From assembly GCF_000526775.1 (NCBI RefSeq), contig NZ_JAGS01000001.1, positions 1,860,001 through 1,924,000 on the forward strand: DNA of 64,000 nucleotides, given 5' to 3'. Under the pieces are notes generated by a model, which was not told where the DNA came from, ran no database searches, and saw nothing but the letters and a program-made list of their open reading frames with translations. Made by a program: the position numbers and the translations under genes. Every line of letters begins with the position of its first letter. The first letter of the stretch is position 1. The DNA comes from Ruminococcus albus AD2013 (GTDB taxonomy: Bacteria; Bacillota; Clostridia; Oscillospirales; Ruminococcaceae). Shown piece after piece: positions 8,768 to 15,783 of the stretch.

Positions 8768-9872
8768 TCACCCTCGAAATCATCAGCGGCTCCATAAGAC
8801 ATTCAAACATAAGTTTGGATATGGCGGCTTTAGAATTGTTCCGATTTTTAAAGTTCTTGATTAAATTTATCGCAGCTTTTCTGAACATATTCAGGCATTG
8901 CTGAACGTCTTTGTTTTCGACTCTGCACCAATCTTCTTCAAAATGAACATCAAGCAGCCAGTGCATTGACTCAACTGACCATTCCATTCTTGCATGATGA
9001 AGGAGCTGTTCCGCTGTCATTTCGCGGCTTGAAAGGTAATAGTGCCATTCGCTCGAAGTGCCTTTTTTCGTTGCAAATTCAGTATGAATGGCTCCTATGC
9101 ACTTCAGATTTTTCCACTCTTTTTTCTGTTCCAGCCAGTTGATATCTGTTGTTACATACGCTGTCCTTGTTTCAACTCTGCCACGGTTTTTCTCCGTTCT
9201 TGAAACTGTTTGCATAGTGTCTCTGAGAGAACTGTCCTGCACATAATCCTCGATATCTTTCTTCAAATTTGGGTGATTATCCTTAACGCAAAGCAGATAA
9301 TCTGCCTTTTGTTTTACGATAATCTCAGCAGTTTCTTTCTGACAGTTCAGTGCATCCGCAACAACTATATTACCCTTTATTTTCAGTTCTTTCAGAAGCT
9401 CCTGCACCGCAGGTATCTCGTTGCTTTTATCGTCCGTGCTGCGTTGTGCCAGGGTCAATCCAAGTTCGCATACCTGTGCGCTGATGATGTGCAGAGGACT
9501 TTCGATCTTACTCATTTTAAGTGTCGAACAAACAGTTTTCCCGTCAAGAGAGATCGTCATACTTTTGGACTTTTCGGGCATAAATGAATAGACCCAATCC
9601 GCAAAACAGCGGTTGAGCGATTCGGGCTTGACATATTTCAGCAGGCTCAATATCCAATAATAGCAAGGGACATGATCGATTCCGAATTTCTCCTTTAAGA
9701 ATTCGCTTACTCTGTCATTTGTCGCCCATTGATGAATCTGATGAATGTTTCTAAGTCCACAGATACTTCCAAGAATTGCTATTGTAATGATATCGGGGAT
9801 ACTGCAAAAATAGCCGTCATATTCCTCATATAATTCAATATCTTCAAAATACTCGGTTATTCCATTATTCAT
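8754..9872 (-). CDS. ISAs1-family transposase
   Basis: The 372-residue protein has an N-terminal DDE_Tnp_1-associated domain (SIPDIITIAILGSICGLRNIHQI) and a DDE catalytic domain. The acidic residues appear to be D110 (SLDGKTV), D173 (VVADALN) and a Glu in HARMEWSVESMHW near residue 300. VKDNHPNLKKD is the usual family motif. No stop or frameshift interrupts it, so it should be active. A promoter-like TGGACA-17-TATAAT (9907-9879) sits immediately before ATG 9872, leaving almost no leader and no clear SD, so expression is probably weak. The stop codon region overlaps the left inverted repeat. Confidence 0.95.
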   Translation of the reverse strand: MNNGITEYFEDIELYEEYDGYFCSIPDIITIAILGSICGLRNIHQIHQWATNDRVSEFLKEKFGIDHVPCYYWILSLLKYVKPESLNRCFADWVYSFMPEKSKSMTISLDGKTVCSTLKMSKIESPLHIISAQVCELGLTLAQRSTDDKSNEIPAVQELLKELKIKGNIVVADALNCQKETAEIIVKQKADYLLCVKDNHPNLKKDIEDYVQDSSLRDTMQTVSRTEKNRGRVETRTAYVTTDINWLEQKKEWKNLKCIGAIHTEFATKKGTSSEWHYYLSSREMTAEQLLHHARMEWSVESMHWLLDVHFEEDWCRVENKDVQQCLNMFRKAAINLIKNFKNRNNSKAAISKLMFECLMEPLMISRVIFEN

Positions 9873-9953
9873 GCCTATATTATATCATTTTCCAGGTGCT
9901 CTGTCCAGTAATTTGTACAATCTGAAATATAAATGTAACTTTTGAAACCTGAT

Positions 9954-9975
9954 TTTTTGAAAATTGATTTCCGTG
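9954..9975. repeat. IS terminal inverted repeat, right
   Basis: This arm is the reverse complement of 8746-8767 over 22 bp. Confidence 0.9.
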
Positions 9976-9984
9976 ATTCATACA
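9976..9984. repeat. Target-site duplication, right copy
   Basis: ATTCATACA is identical to 8737-8745. Its last A is also the end of the T run of the adjacent terminator. Confidence 0.85.
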
Positions 9985-10019
9985 AAAAGCACTCCCGCTG
10001 TATGTCAGCAGAAGTGCTT
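9984..10019 (-). terminator. Terminator of the LytR-CpsA-Psr gene
   Basis: On the minus strand AAGCACT and AGTGCTT flank a loop and are followed by TTTTT, 11 bp past the stop at 10030. Confidence 0.8.
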
Positions 10020-10029
10020 TGCATCTTTT

Positions 10030-11610
10030 TTATCCGCCGTATATCTCTCTTCTGAGAAGATCACGGCAGGCTTCTATATCTACATCGAGTGTTGACTGGT
10101 CGCCGTGCATACCGAAGCTGTAATTTCCTTCGTCAGGTATACGCAGTGTCTTCATCTCGTAATTCACCGAGAATATAGCCTTATAAGCCGAAAGCATCAT
10201 CTCGGCGCGGCTCATATTCGTTGAAAGGTTCGAGCATACCGCCTTTGCAAAACGGTTGATCGTCAGCGGGTCGGATGCCTTTACCTTTTTGATTATCCTG
10301 CTTATTACCTCACGCTGTCTTTCAGTGCGCTGGAAATCAGCATTGCCGACATATCTCAGTCTTGCATAAGCAAGGGTCTGGTTGCCGTTCAACAGAAGTT
10401 TTCCGCCGTGGTCGAGGGTATCGGTATCCTCGGGCTGTTTAAGATAGTGGTTCTGTTCGCCCAGAGGGTCTTCCAGACCGGCGGCTTCATCATCGGTGAT
10501 ATCTATCTCAAGTCCGCCGATGGAGTCAACTATGTCGATAAATGCAAAGAAATCCACATAAACATAATCATCGACCGAGATATCGAAATTATACTCTATG
10601 GTATCCATCAGCAGTTCGGCACCGCCATAGACATACGCCGCGTTCAGTTTATCCCATACGTCGATATCCTCGCCGTTTGTTCTTCTGCCCCGTATCTCAA
10701 CATACATATCACGCATGAAAGATGTCATGGTGATGGTCTTTTTATCCTTGTTTACCGACATCAGTATCATACTGTCAGTTCTGCCGTTTTCTTTTTCACT
10801 TCGGGTATCCGAACCTATCAGCAGGATATTCGTAACGCTTTTGCTGTTCATCGAACCGCCTGTGAAAGTACGGTCTCCGCGGCCCCTGCGGTTCACAAGG
10901 GTGATGTAGTAGTAAAGCAGTGCGTTCAAGCCGATGAATATAACAAGAAGCAGTATTATCAGCGTCCTGAAAAATTTGCCTACGGGGTTGCTTTTCTCGT
11001 GGGCGGGTACTTTGCCGCCGTTTCGTGACCCGAAACGCAGTTCTTCGGAAGCGCGTGGCTTCGCACGATTTTCCGACTTTTTCTTAGTCGGCTGACCGCT
11101 GTTTCTGCGGGGTGCGGGACGTTCTTCTCTTCTTTCCCTTGACCTGTCAGCACCTGTCCTTTCACTGTCTGCGCCGCGGGCAGGTCTTTTCCGCTGACCC
11201 TCACTGCCGCCGCGTGATGGACGTCTTTCTCTCATATCATCATCGGGATAATTCTGCCGCGGACTTTCAGCACCGTACTGCGGCTGTACCTGCGGACGGG
11301 GATACTGTCCGCCGTTATCCTCTCTGCGCTGACGTGAAGCACCTGCGCGTGAGGGCTGTCTGTTTCCACCGCCTGTACGCGCCTGTGCATACTGTCTGTT
11401 CATATATTCTTCGCCATATGGCTGACCGCCCATCTGCGGGGGTGTGCCGTATCGCTGATATTCCGAGGCGAAAACATCATCAGCACTGCCCATGCTGAGA
11501 TCTATTTCGCCGCCCGTATCCCCTGCGATCCGAGAAATTTCTTCCAGCTGTCGCTGATACTCTTCCTCATAGGGGTCTGCGGGACGTCGGAACTTTTCAT
11601 CTCTGTCCAT
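10030..11610 (-). CDS. LytR-CpsA-Psr family cell-wall polymer ligase
   Basis: The protein has 526 residues. The first 200 are cytoplasmic, charged and low-complexity (rich in R, G, P, Q and Y), then one TM helix (about 215-235, FFRTLIILLLVIFIGLNALLYYYI) and an extracytoplasmic LCP domain. The LCP domain starts NILLIGSDTR and includes TDSMILMSVNKDKKTITMTSFMRDMYVEI and LNGNQTLAYARLRYVGNADFQRTERQREVI, with the conserved Asp and Arg residues that bind the polyprenyl pyrophosphate. The family transfers wall teichoic acid or other glycopolymers onto peptidoglycan. The unusually long disordered N-tail is a feature of some Ruminococcaceae members. AGGAG precedes ATG 11610. Confidence 0.9.
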   Translation of the reverse strand: MDRDEKFRRPADPYEEEYQRQLEEISRIAGDTGGEIDLSMGSADDVFASEYQRYGTPPQMGGQPYGEEYMNRQYAQARTGGGNRQPSRAGASRQRREDNGGQYPRPQVQPQYGAESPRQNYPDDDMRERRPSRGGSEGQRKRPARGADSERTGADRSRERREERPAPRRNSGQPTKKKSENRAKPRASEELRFGSRNGGKVPAHEKSNPVGKFFRTLIILLLVIFIGLNALLYYYITLVNRRGRGDRTFTGGSMNSKSVTNILLIGSDTRSEKENGRTDSMILMSVNKDKKTITMTSFMRDMYVEIRGRRTNGEDIDVWDKLNAAYVYGGAELLMDTIEYNFDISVDDYVYVDFFAFIDIVDSIGGLEIDITDDEAAGLEDPLGEQNHYLKQPEDTDTLDHGGKLLLNGNQTLAYARLRYVGNADFQRTERQREVISRIIKKVKASDPLTINRFAKAVCSNLSTNMSRAEMMLSAYKAIFSVNYEMKTLRIPDEGNYSFGMHGDQSTLDVDIEACRDLLRREIYGG

Positions 11611-11722
11611 AATCGCTCTCCTGACATTTTACACGTAAACGAGATATGTTCTGCATTCCCCTGAGAATTCAGGGATACCAGAACAAATATCGCTTTATAT
11701 AACTATTTTCACGAATATCACT

Positions 11723-11751
11723 ATTATATAGTATAACCCTGCGTTTGTCAA
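11723..11751 (-). promoter_or_regulatory. Promoter of the LCP gene
   Basis: On the minus strand TTGACA (11751-11746) and TATAAT (11728-11723) are separated by 17 bp, a perfect consensus, with a leader of about 105 nt. Confidence 0.8.
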
Positions 11752-11817
11752 ACCGCCGAGGGCTTTTTTCATTACTATTTCACCGAATTTTTACTTTTCT
11801 TTCTCACAGAAGGGCAT

Positions 11818-11857
11818 AAAAACAGCGCTGTCCTGCTTTTTACGACAGAACAGCGCT
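11818..11857 (-). terminator. Terminator of the SDR gene
   Basis: On the minus strand AGCGCTG and CAGCGCT arms pair around a loop and are followed by TTTTT. Confidence 0.8.
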
Positions 11858-11877
11858 CAATGTACTTATATATTACT

Positions 11878-12618
11878 TTACAGCCAGCCGCCGTCTACAC
11901 GTATCACCTGACCCGTTATGTACGAGGAAGACTCTTCCGCCAGAAACATAACAGCATTTGCAATATCATCGGGTGTGCCCATACGTCCCATAGGTATCTC
12001 ATCGATGACAGCATTCAGGTCATCATCAGAAAGGGTGCTGTTCATCTTAGTATCGATAAGACCGCAGCTTACACAGTTGACACGCACTCCCCCGGGGGCG
12101 CACTCCTTTGCCAGTGCCTTTGTGAAACCGATCAGCCCCGCCTTAGCCGCAGAGTAAGCCACCTCGCAGGAAGCACCGCTTTCTCCCCACACCGAGGATA
12201 TGTTAACAATACTTCCCGAATGTCTGCGTATCATCTGCGGCAGAACAGCTTTTGTCAGGCGCATATGCCCGAACAAATTCGTATTCATCAGTTCGTAAAG
12301 CCGCTCATCGGTAAGGTCGGTGAACAAACCGATATCCGCTATGCCTGCGTTATTTACAAGCAGTTCGCACTCGCCGAAGCTTTTTTCAACCTCACTCAGG
12401 AACTCCGCTGTGCTGTCCGCATCTGCTATATCGTAATGAAAAGCCTCCGCTGTAAATCCTGCGCCTCTCAGTTCAGCCGCAAGGGATCCAGCCGCTTCCT
12501 TACCTTTATTATATGCTATCGCCGTGAGATAGCCCGCCTGCGCCAGCTTTCTGCTGACAGCACTGCCTATCCCGCCCGAACCGCCCGTTACTATGGCGGC
12601 TTTTTTTATCCTGCCCAT
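11878..12618 (-). CDS. Short-chain dehydrogenase/reductase (FabG-like 3-oxoacyl-ACP reductase)
   Basis: The 246-residue classical SDR starts at ATG 12618, behind AAAGGACAGG. A further ATG 42 bp upstream has no SD. The cofactor motif is TGGSGGIG (about residues 11-18), then NNAG (about 85), catalytic Ser in NISSVWGESG (about 135), and YSAAK with catalytic Tyr and Lys (about 150-154). The C-terminus ends VIRVDGGWL, as in FabG and related sugar or polyol reductases. No fatty acid synthesis genes are adjacent, so the substrate is uncertain. It is monocistronic between its promoter (12675) and terminator (11818). Confidence 0.88.
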   Translation of the reverse strand: MGRIKKAAIVTGGSGGIGSAVSRKLAQAGYLTAIAYNKGKEAAGSLAAELRGAGFTAEAFHYDIADADSTAEFLSEVEKSFGECELLVNNAGIADIGLFTDLTDERLYELMNTNLFGHMRLTKAVLPQMIRRHSGSIVNISSVWGESGASCEVAYSAAKAGLIGFTKALAKECAPGGVRVNCVSCGLIDTKMNSTLSDDDLNAVIDEIPMGRMGTPDDIANAVMFLAEESSSYITGQVIRVDGGWL

Positions 12619-12674
12619 GATATCCTGTCCTTTCGGTGTGATTATGCTTGGAAATACCAAACGAAGTCAAATGT

Positions 12675-12703
12675 ATTATACCACGGAAACGGATTTAATG
12701 CAA
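12675..12703 (-). promoter_or_regulatory. Promoter of the SDR gene
   Basis: On the minus strand TTGCAT (12703-12698) and TATAAT (12680-12675) are spaced by 17 bp, immediately beyond the end of repeat copy R1. Confidence 0.75.
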
Positions 12704-12711
12704 GTACGTAT

Positions 12712-13013
12712 AAAAGAATGCCAAGGAAACAAAGCGCGCGATCAAGCCTCGCGCCAGCAGGCTTGCGGAGAGCTCGAGAGGCAGAGCCTCTCGGTCAAGG
12801 AACAAAAGCGACGTGGCAACATAAAAGGCAATAGCGCATAAAACTTCCCGTCCTGTAAAAAAGCGGGCGGTCACAAAAATCCGATGGAACACAAAACATT
12901 CGCTCTGCACTTTCTTGCGGGACGCACAGACCGCCCGCGCCCGAAATCGGACAGCGAAGCGAATCCGATTTCTCGACCCGAACGGAGAGAGGGGCGACCT
13001 GATACCGCAGTAC
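12712..13013 (-). repeat. Structured intergenic repeat, copy R1
   Basis: Read on the minus strand it begins GTACTGCGGTATCAGGTCGC, continues with GGGTCGAG and a hairpin pairing AAATCGGA with TCCGATTT. Next comes a long stem (GCGGGCGGTC with GACCGCCCGC), then GTCGCTTTTG, a CCGAGAGGCTC hairpin, and ends CTTGGCATTCTT. The same order recurs in R2-R5. It contains no credible gene. Its 5' end faces R2 head to head, 61 bp away. Confidence 0.8.
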
Positions 13014-13114
13014 CTATGATAAGAACGAAATATCCCAAGTACTTCAATTAAATCCGTGTCTGCATTTAATAGACGTACTGCGGTTTTCTCGCCCCTCTCT
13101 CCGTTCGGGTCGAG
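12972..13114. repeat. Long inverted repeat formed by facing 5' ends of R1 and R2
   Basis: The arms 12972-13013 and 13075-13114 are near-perfect inverted copies (CTCGACCCGAACGGAGAGAG and its complement) around a 61-bp AT-rich spacer. Together they could extrude as a large cruciform. Confidence 0.8.
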
Positions 13115-13380
13115 CCGTCAAAAACGCTGTCGCTGTTTGACGGCAGGCGCAGCAATAAATATACGCCAATAGAAAGAGCGCGGACGATTGATTGTCCACG
13201 CTCTTTAATTTTGTTATTGCTGCGCCTTTGTGGTCGGAAGATAGTCTGCTATTGTTTTGATAGTTGCCACGTCGCTTTTGCGCCTTGACCGAGAGGCTCT
13301 GCCTCTCGTGCTCTCCGCAAGCCTTTCGCGAAAGGCTTGACCCAAAGCTCCTCTCCTTGGCACTCTATCCTCATTTTCTT
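13075..13380 (+). repeat. Structured intergenic repeat, copy R2
   Basis: It has the family order on the plus strand: GTACTGCGG, the CGCCCCTC...GGGTCGAG segment, and a CCGTCAAA/TTTGACGG hairpin. A GGCGCAGCAATAA/TTATTGCTGCGCC stem encloses AGAGCGCGGAC/GTCCACGCTCT. Then follow TTGACCGAGAGGCTCTGCC, CCTTTCGCGAAAGG and CTTGGCACTCTATC. Stem sequences differ between copies while pairing is kept. Confidence 0.82.
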
Positions 13381-13535
13381 GTTATTTTACCCAACTTCAC
13401 GCCTCAGACCCTGTGTAAACAAATGATTTATATTTTAACTCGGACATATTTCTGCAAGAGTTGTACAAAAACGTACAACTTTTCGCATAAAATCACTGAT
13501 AGTGAAAGCACCTGTTTCATCCACTGGTATCACAC

Positions 13536-13703
13536 CTATCCCAAAATATCTTCCCCCGAACCCCTTTGTTCTTCCTCAATCTGATCTTCAAAGTCTGCTT
13601 CACCAAGCTCTTCCCCCACCGAAAACCGCTTGCCAAGCGGCATATACACACGCGTACCGTCAACAGGGTCAACGGGCAGAGGTCTTTTTTCCTTATCGTT
13701 CAT
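13536..13703 (-). CDS. Small acidic protein, 55 aa, unknown
   Basis: ATG at 13703 is preceded by GAGAGGAGAATTTGC (good SD) and the frame ends with TAG at 13536. The product begins MNDKEKRPLPVDPVDGTRVY, continues MPLGKRFSVGEELGEADFED and ends in an acidic tail. It has no membrane segment or signal peptide. The gene is too short for many gene callers, but the SD and coding-like composition support it. It follows a structured stretch at 13782-13894 on the same strand. No homologue is recognised. Confidence 0.6.
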   Translation of the reverse strand: MNDKEKRPLPVDPVDGTRVYMPLGKRFSVGEELGEADFEDQIEEEQRGSGEDILG

Positions 13704-13781
13704 TGCAAATTCTCCTCTCGTTTCTATATAACATGGCTATCCCTTTAACACACCACCACAAAGTGACATATATCAATGAAA

Positions 13782-13894
13782 TATCCTGCTGATATTATCC
13801 TTTTCCCCCGCCTGCGGCGATGAAAAAGATAACCGCCAAGTATTTCAAGATACGATATAACACCAATTATTATGGTGTATCAGCGGGATAACCT
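13782..13894 (-). other. Structured stretch upstream of the 55-aa gene
   Basis: ATCCTGCTGATA near 13782 pairs with TATCAGCGGGAT near 13894 (one G-U equivalent), enclosing three smaller hairpins. These are TTATC...GATAA, GTATTTCAAGATAC and ACACCA...TGGTGT. The branched fold would lie in the 5' leader of the 55-aa gene if transcription starts beyond 13900. No clear minus-strand promoter was found. The rest of 13704-14057 shows nothing else except the plus promoter at 13991. Confidence 0.35.
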
Positions 13895-13990
13895 TAATAT
13901 ACAATAGTATATCCTGATGATCCCTGATTATTCTCGAACCGCATCATGTACAGTTTTTTGTACTTCAATCAAAAGCTTTCAAAAAAGCCC

Positions 13991-14019
13991 TTGTATTGAA
14001 AAAGCATTTATGCTATAAT
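13991..14019 (+). promoter_or_regulatory. Promoter of the small membrane protein gene
   Basis: TTGTAT (13991-13996), a 17-bp spacer and TATAAT (14014-14019), about 55 nt before the start codon at 14076. Confidence 0.7.
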
Positions 14020-14075
14020 TAAAAACATAACATTCGTAAGATCAAAACATCACATTCTTGCAAGGAGTGACTTAT

Positions 14076-14621
14076 ATGAAATACAATAGAAAAAACGCCC
14101 TTGTATACGGTCTGCTGAAAGGGCTTCAAGCCGAATTTTTCGGGATATTCGTAATGCTGTTTTTCTGGGCGATATCTAAGGCTATGGGCATTCTCGCAAA
14201 CATTATGTTCGGCTTCACGGGGATAATGTGCGTGGTCTGCATACTCGCCGACTATGGCATGAAAGAAGGTTCAAAAGCCGCCAATGCCGATACTCTACAC
14301 GGAGACAATGTCGGCAGAAATTTCGGAGCAAAAACAGGGCTTATCGCTATGCTGCCCTTTGCGATGACAGCTGTGATACTTGCCGTATCCAAATTCAGCG
14401 GCGCATTTGATTTTCTTGCTGTATTCAAGATAGCAAACGCCTGCCTTTTCCCGATACTGGATATTTTTGCACATTCCGCTGACATAAAGGATATGAGCCC
14501 CGCAGTTTTCCTGCTGATACTACCATATCTGGCACTTTTCCCGCTTTCGGCTTATATCGGCTTCAAATGGGGTTACGATAAGTTAGACCTCAGGGACAAG
14601 CTGGTATACAAAAACAAGTAG
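14076..14621 (+). CDS. Hypothetical membrane protein, 181 aa
   Basis: The start is ATG 14076 behind AAGGAGTGA. An upstream TTG would include the SD itself. Four hydrophobic helices are visible: GIFVMLFFWAISKAMGILANIMFGF, IAMLPFAMTAVILAV, FDFLAVFKIANACLFPILDIF and VFLLILPYLALFPLSAYIGF. The N-terminus is basic (KYNRKNALVYG). No catalytic motif or known family is recognised. sbcD starts 28 bp downstream on the same strand with its own SD, so the gene may be co-transcribed with sbcDC without a functional link. Confidence 0.75.
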   Translation: MKYNRKNALVYGLLKGLQAEFFGIFVMLFFWAISKAMGILANIMFGFTGIMCVVCILADYGMKEGSKAANADTLHGDNVGRNFGAKTGLIAMLPFAMTAVILAVSKFSGAFDFLAVFKIANACLFPILDIFAHSADIKDMSPAVFLLILPYLALFPLSAYIGFKWGYDKLDLRDKLVYKNK

Positions 14622-14649
14622 GCTGATTTTTCTGCAAAGGAGGATATCA

Positions 14650-15783
14650 ATGAGATTCGCACACGTTTCCGATCTTCATCTTGGCAAAAGGCTGGGAAGC
14701 TACACCCTCATCGAAGATCAGCGCTACATACTTTCACAGATAGCTGATATCGCTTCGGCTGAAAAATGTGACGGCATACTCATCGCGGGAGATATCTACG
14801 ACAAAAGCGCACCCTCGGCAGAAGCCGTGAAGCTGTTCGGTGAGTTTCTCACAAAACTCCGCAGGAACAAGCTTTCAGTCTTTATCATCAGCGGAAATCA
14901 CGACAGCCCCGAAAGGATAGACTACGGCCGCGAAATTTTGGCTGATGCCGATATACATATATGCGCCTGCTATGAGGGCAGTGGTGCCGTGAATACAGTT
15001 TCGGACGAGTACGGAGAATTGGACATCTGCTCCGTTCCCTTTATCAAACCCTCCTTTGTACGCGGATATTGTCCTGATAAGGAGATAAAGACCTACACCG
15101 ATATGATGAGCGCAGTCATCGAGCAAAGCGGCATCGACAGAAACAGGCGCTGCATAATGATGTGCCATCAGTTCATCACAGGTGCAATCACCTGTGATTC
15201 GGAGTATATCTCCGTGGGAACGCTGGATAATATCGGTTCAGAGGTTTTTGAAGGCTTCGACTACGTTGCACTCGGGCATATCCACAGTCCGCAGAATATC
15301 GGCAAAAATATACGCTATTGCGGAACACCGCTGAAATATTCGGCATCGGAGATAAGCCACAAAAAATCCGTAACGATAGTTGATATCCGTGAAAAAGGCG
15401 ATACCGTGATAAATACCGTTCCCCTCGTGCCCATGCGCGATGTCATGGAGCTGAGAGGAGAATATAACGAGCTTATGGAGCGCAGTTACTATGAAAACCT
15501 CGATACCGACGGCTTCTACTTCATAACCCTGACCGATGATACCGACATACCAAACGTCATGCAGAAGCTAAGGACAGTCTACAACAATATCGTTCAGCTG
15601 AGTTTTGATAACAAACGAACCCAGACGATATCCGAGGTGACAGGTGCCGTGCACACCGACAGCAAAACTCCCTTTGAGCTTGTAGCCGAGCTTTTCAAAG
15701 AGCAGAATGGCGATGATATGACTGATGAGCAAACGGAGTACATCAAAGGTTTGATAGACAGTATATGGGGGGACAGCTTATGA
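14650..15783 (+). CDS. sbcD: Exonuclease SbcD (Mre11-type nuclease subunit)
   Basis: The 377-residue calcineurin-like metallophosphoesterase starts at ATG 14650 behind AAAGGAGG. Metal-binding motifs are in order: HVSDLHLGKRLG (about 4-15), GDIYDKSAPS (about 48), SGNHDSPERI (about 80-89), MCHQFI (about 175) and ALGHIHSPQNI (about 210). SbcD pairs with SbcC to cut hairpin and cruciform DNA and process double-strand breaks. Its last codon overlaps the sbcC start (ATGA), indicating translational coupling. The neighbourhood contains large inverted repeats of the kind SbcCD cleaves. Confidence 0.95.
   Translation: MRFAHVSDLHLGKRLGSYTLIEDQRYILSQIADIASAEKCDGILIAGDIYDKSAPSAEAVKLFGEFLTKLRRNKLSVFIISGNHDSPERIDYGREILADADIHICACYEGSGAVNTVSDEYGELDICSVPFIKPSFVRGYCPDKEIKTYTDMMSAVIEQSGIDRNRRCIMMCHQFITGAITCDSEYISVGTLDNIGSEVFEGFDYVALGHIHSPQNIGKNIRYCGTPLKYSASEISHKKSVTIVDIREKGDTVINTVPLVPMRDVMELRGEYNELMERSYYENLDTDGFYFITLTDDTDIPNVMQKLRTVYNNIVQLSFDNKRTQTISEVTGAVHTDSKTPFELVAELFKEQNGDDMTDEQTEYIKGLIDSIWGDSL

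Larger units (their letters stand above)
8746..9975 (-). mobile_element. ISAs1-family insertion sequence, complete, 1230 bp
   Basis: The element is bounded by terminal inverted repeats that match perfectly over 22 bp (8746-8767 and 9954-9975, each beginning CACGGAAATCAATTTTC) and carries one intact transposase. It is flanked by a 9-bp direct repeat, ATTCATACA. The size, single DDE transposase and 8-10 bp duplication fit ISAs1. Perfect ends and an intact gene suggest a recent insertion. It landed between the lytR-type gene's terminator and the ilvB promoter, a site that damages neither. Confidence 0.93.
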
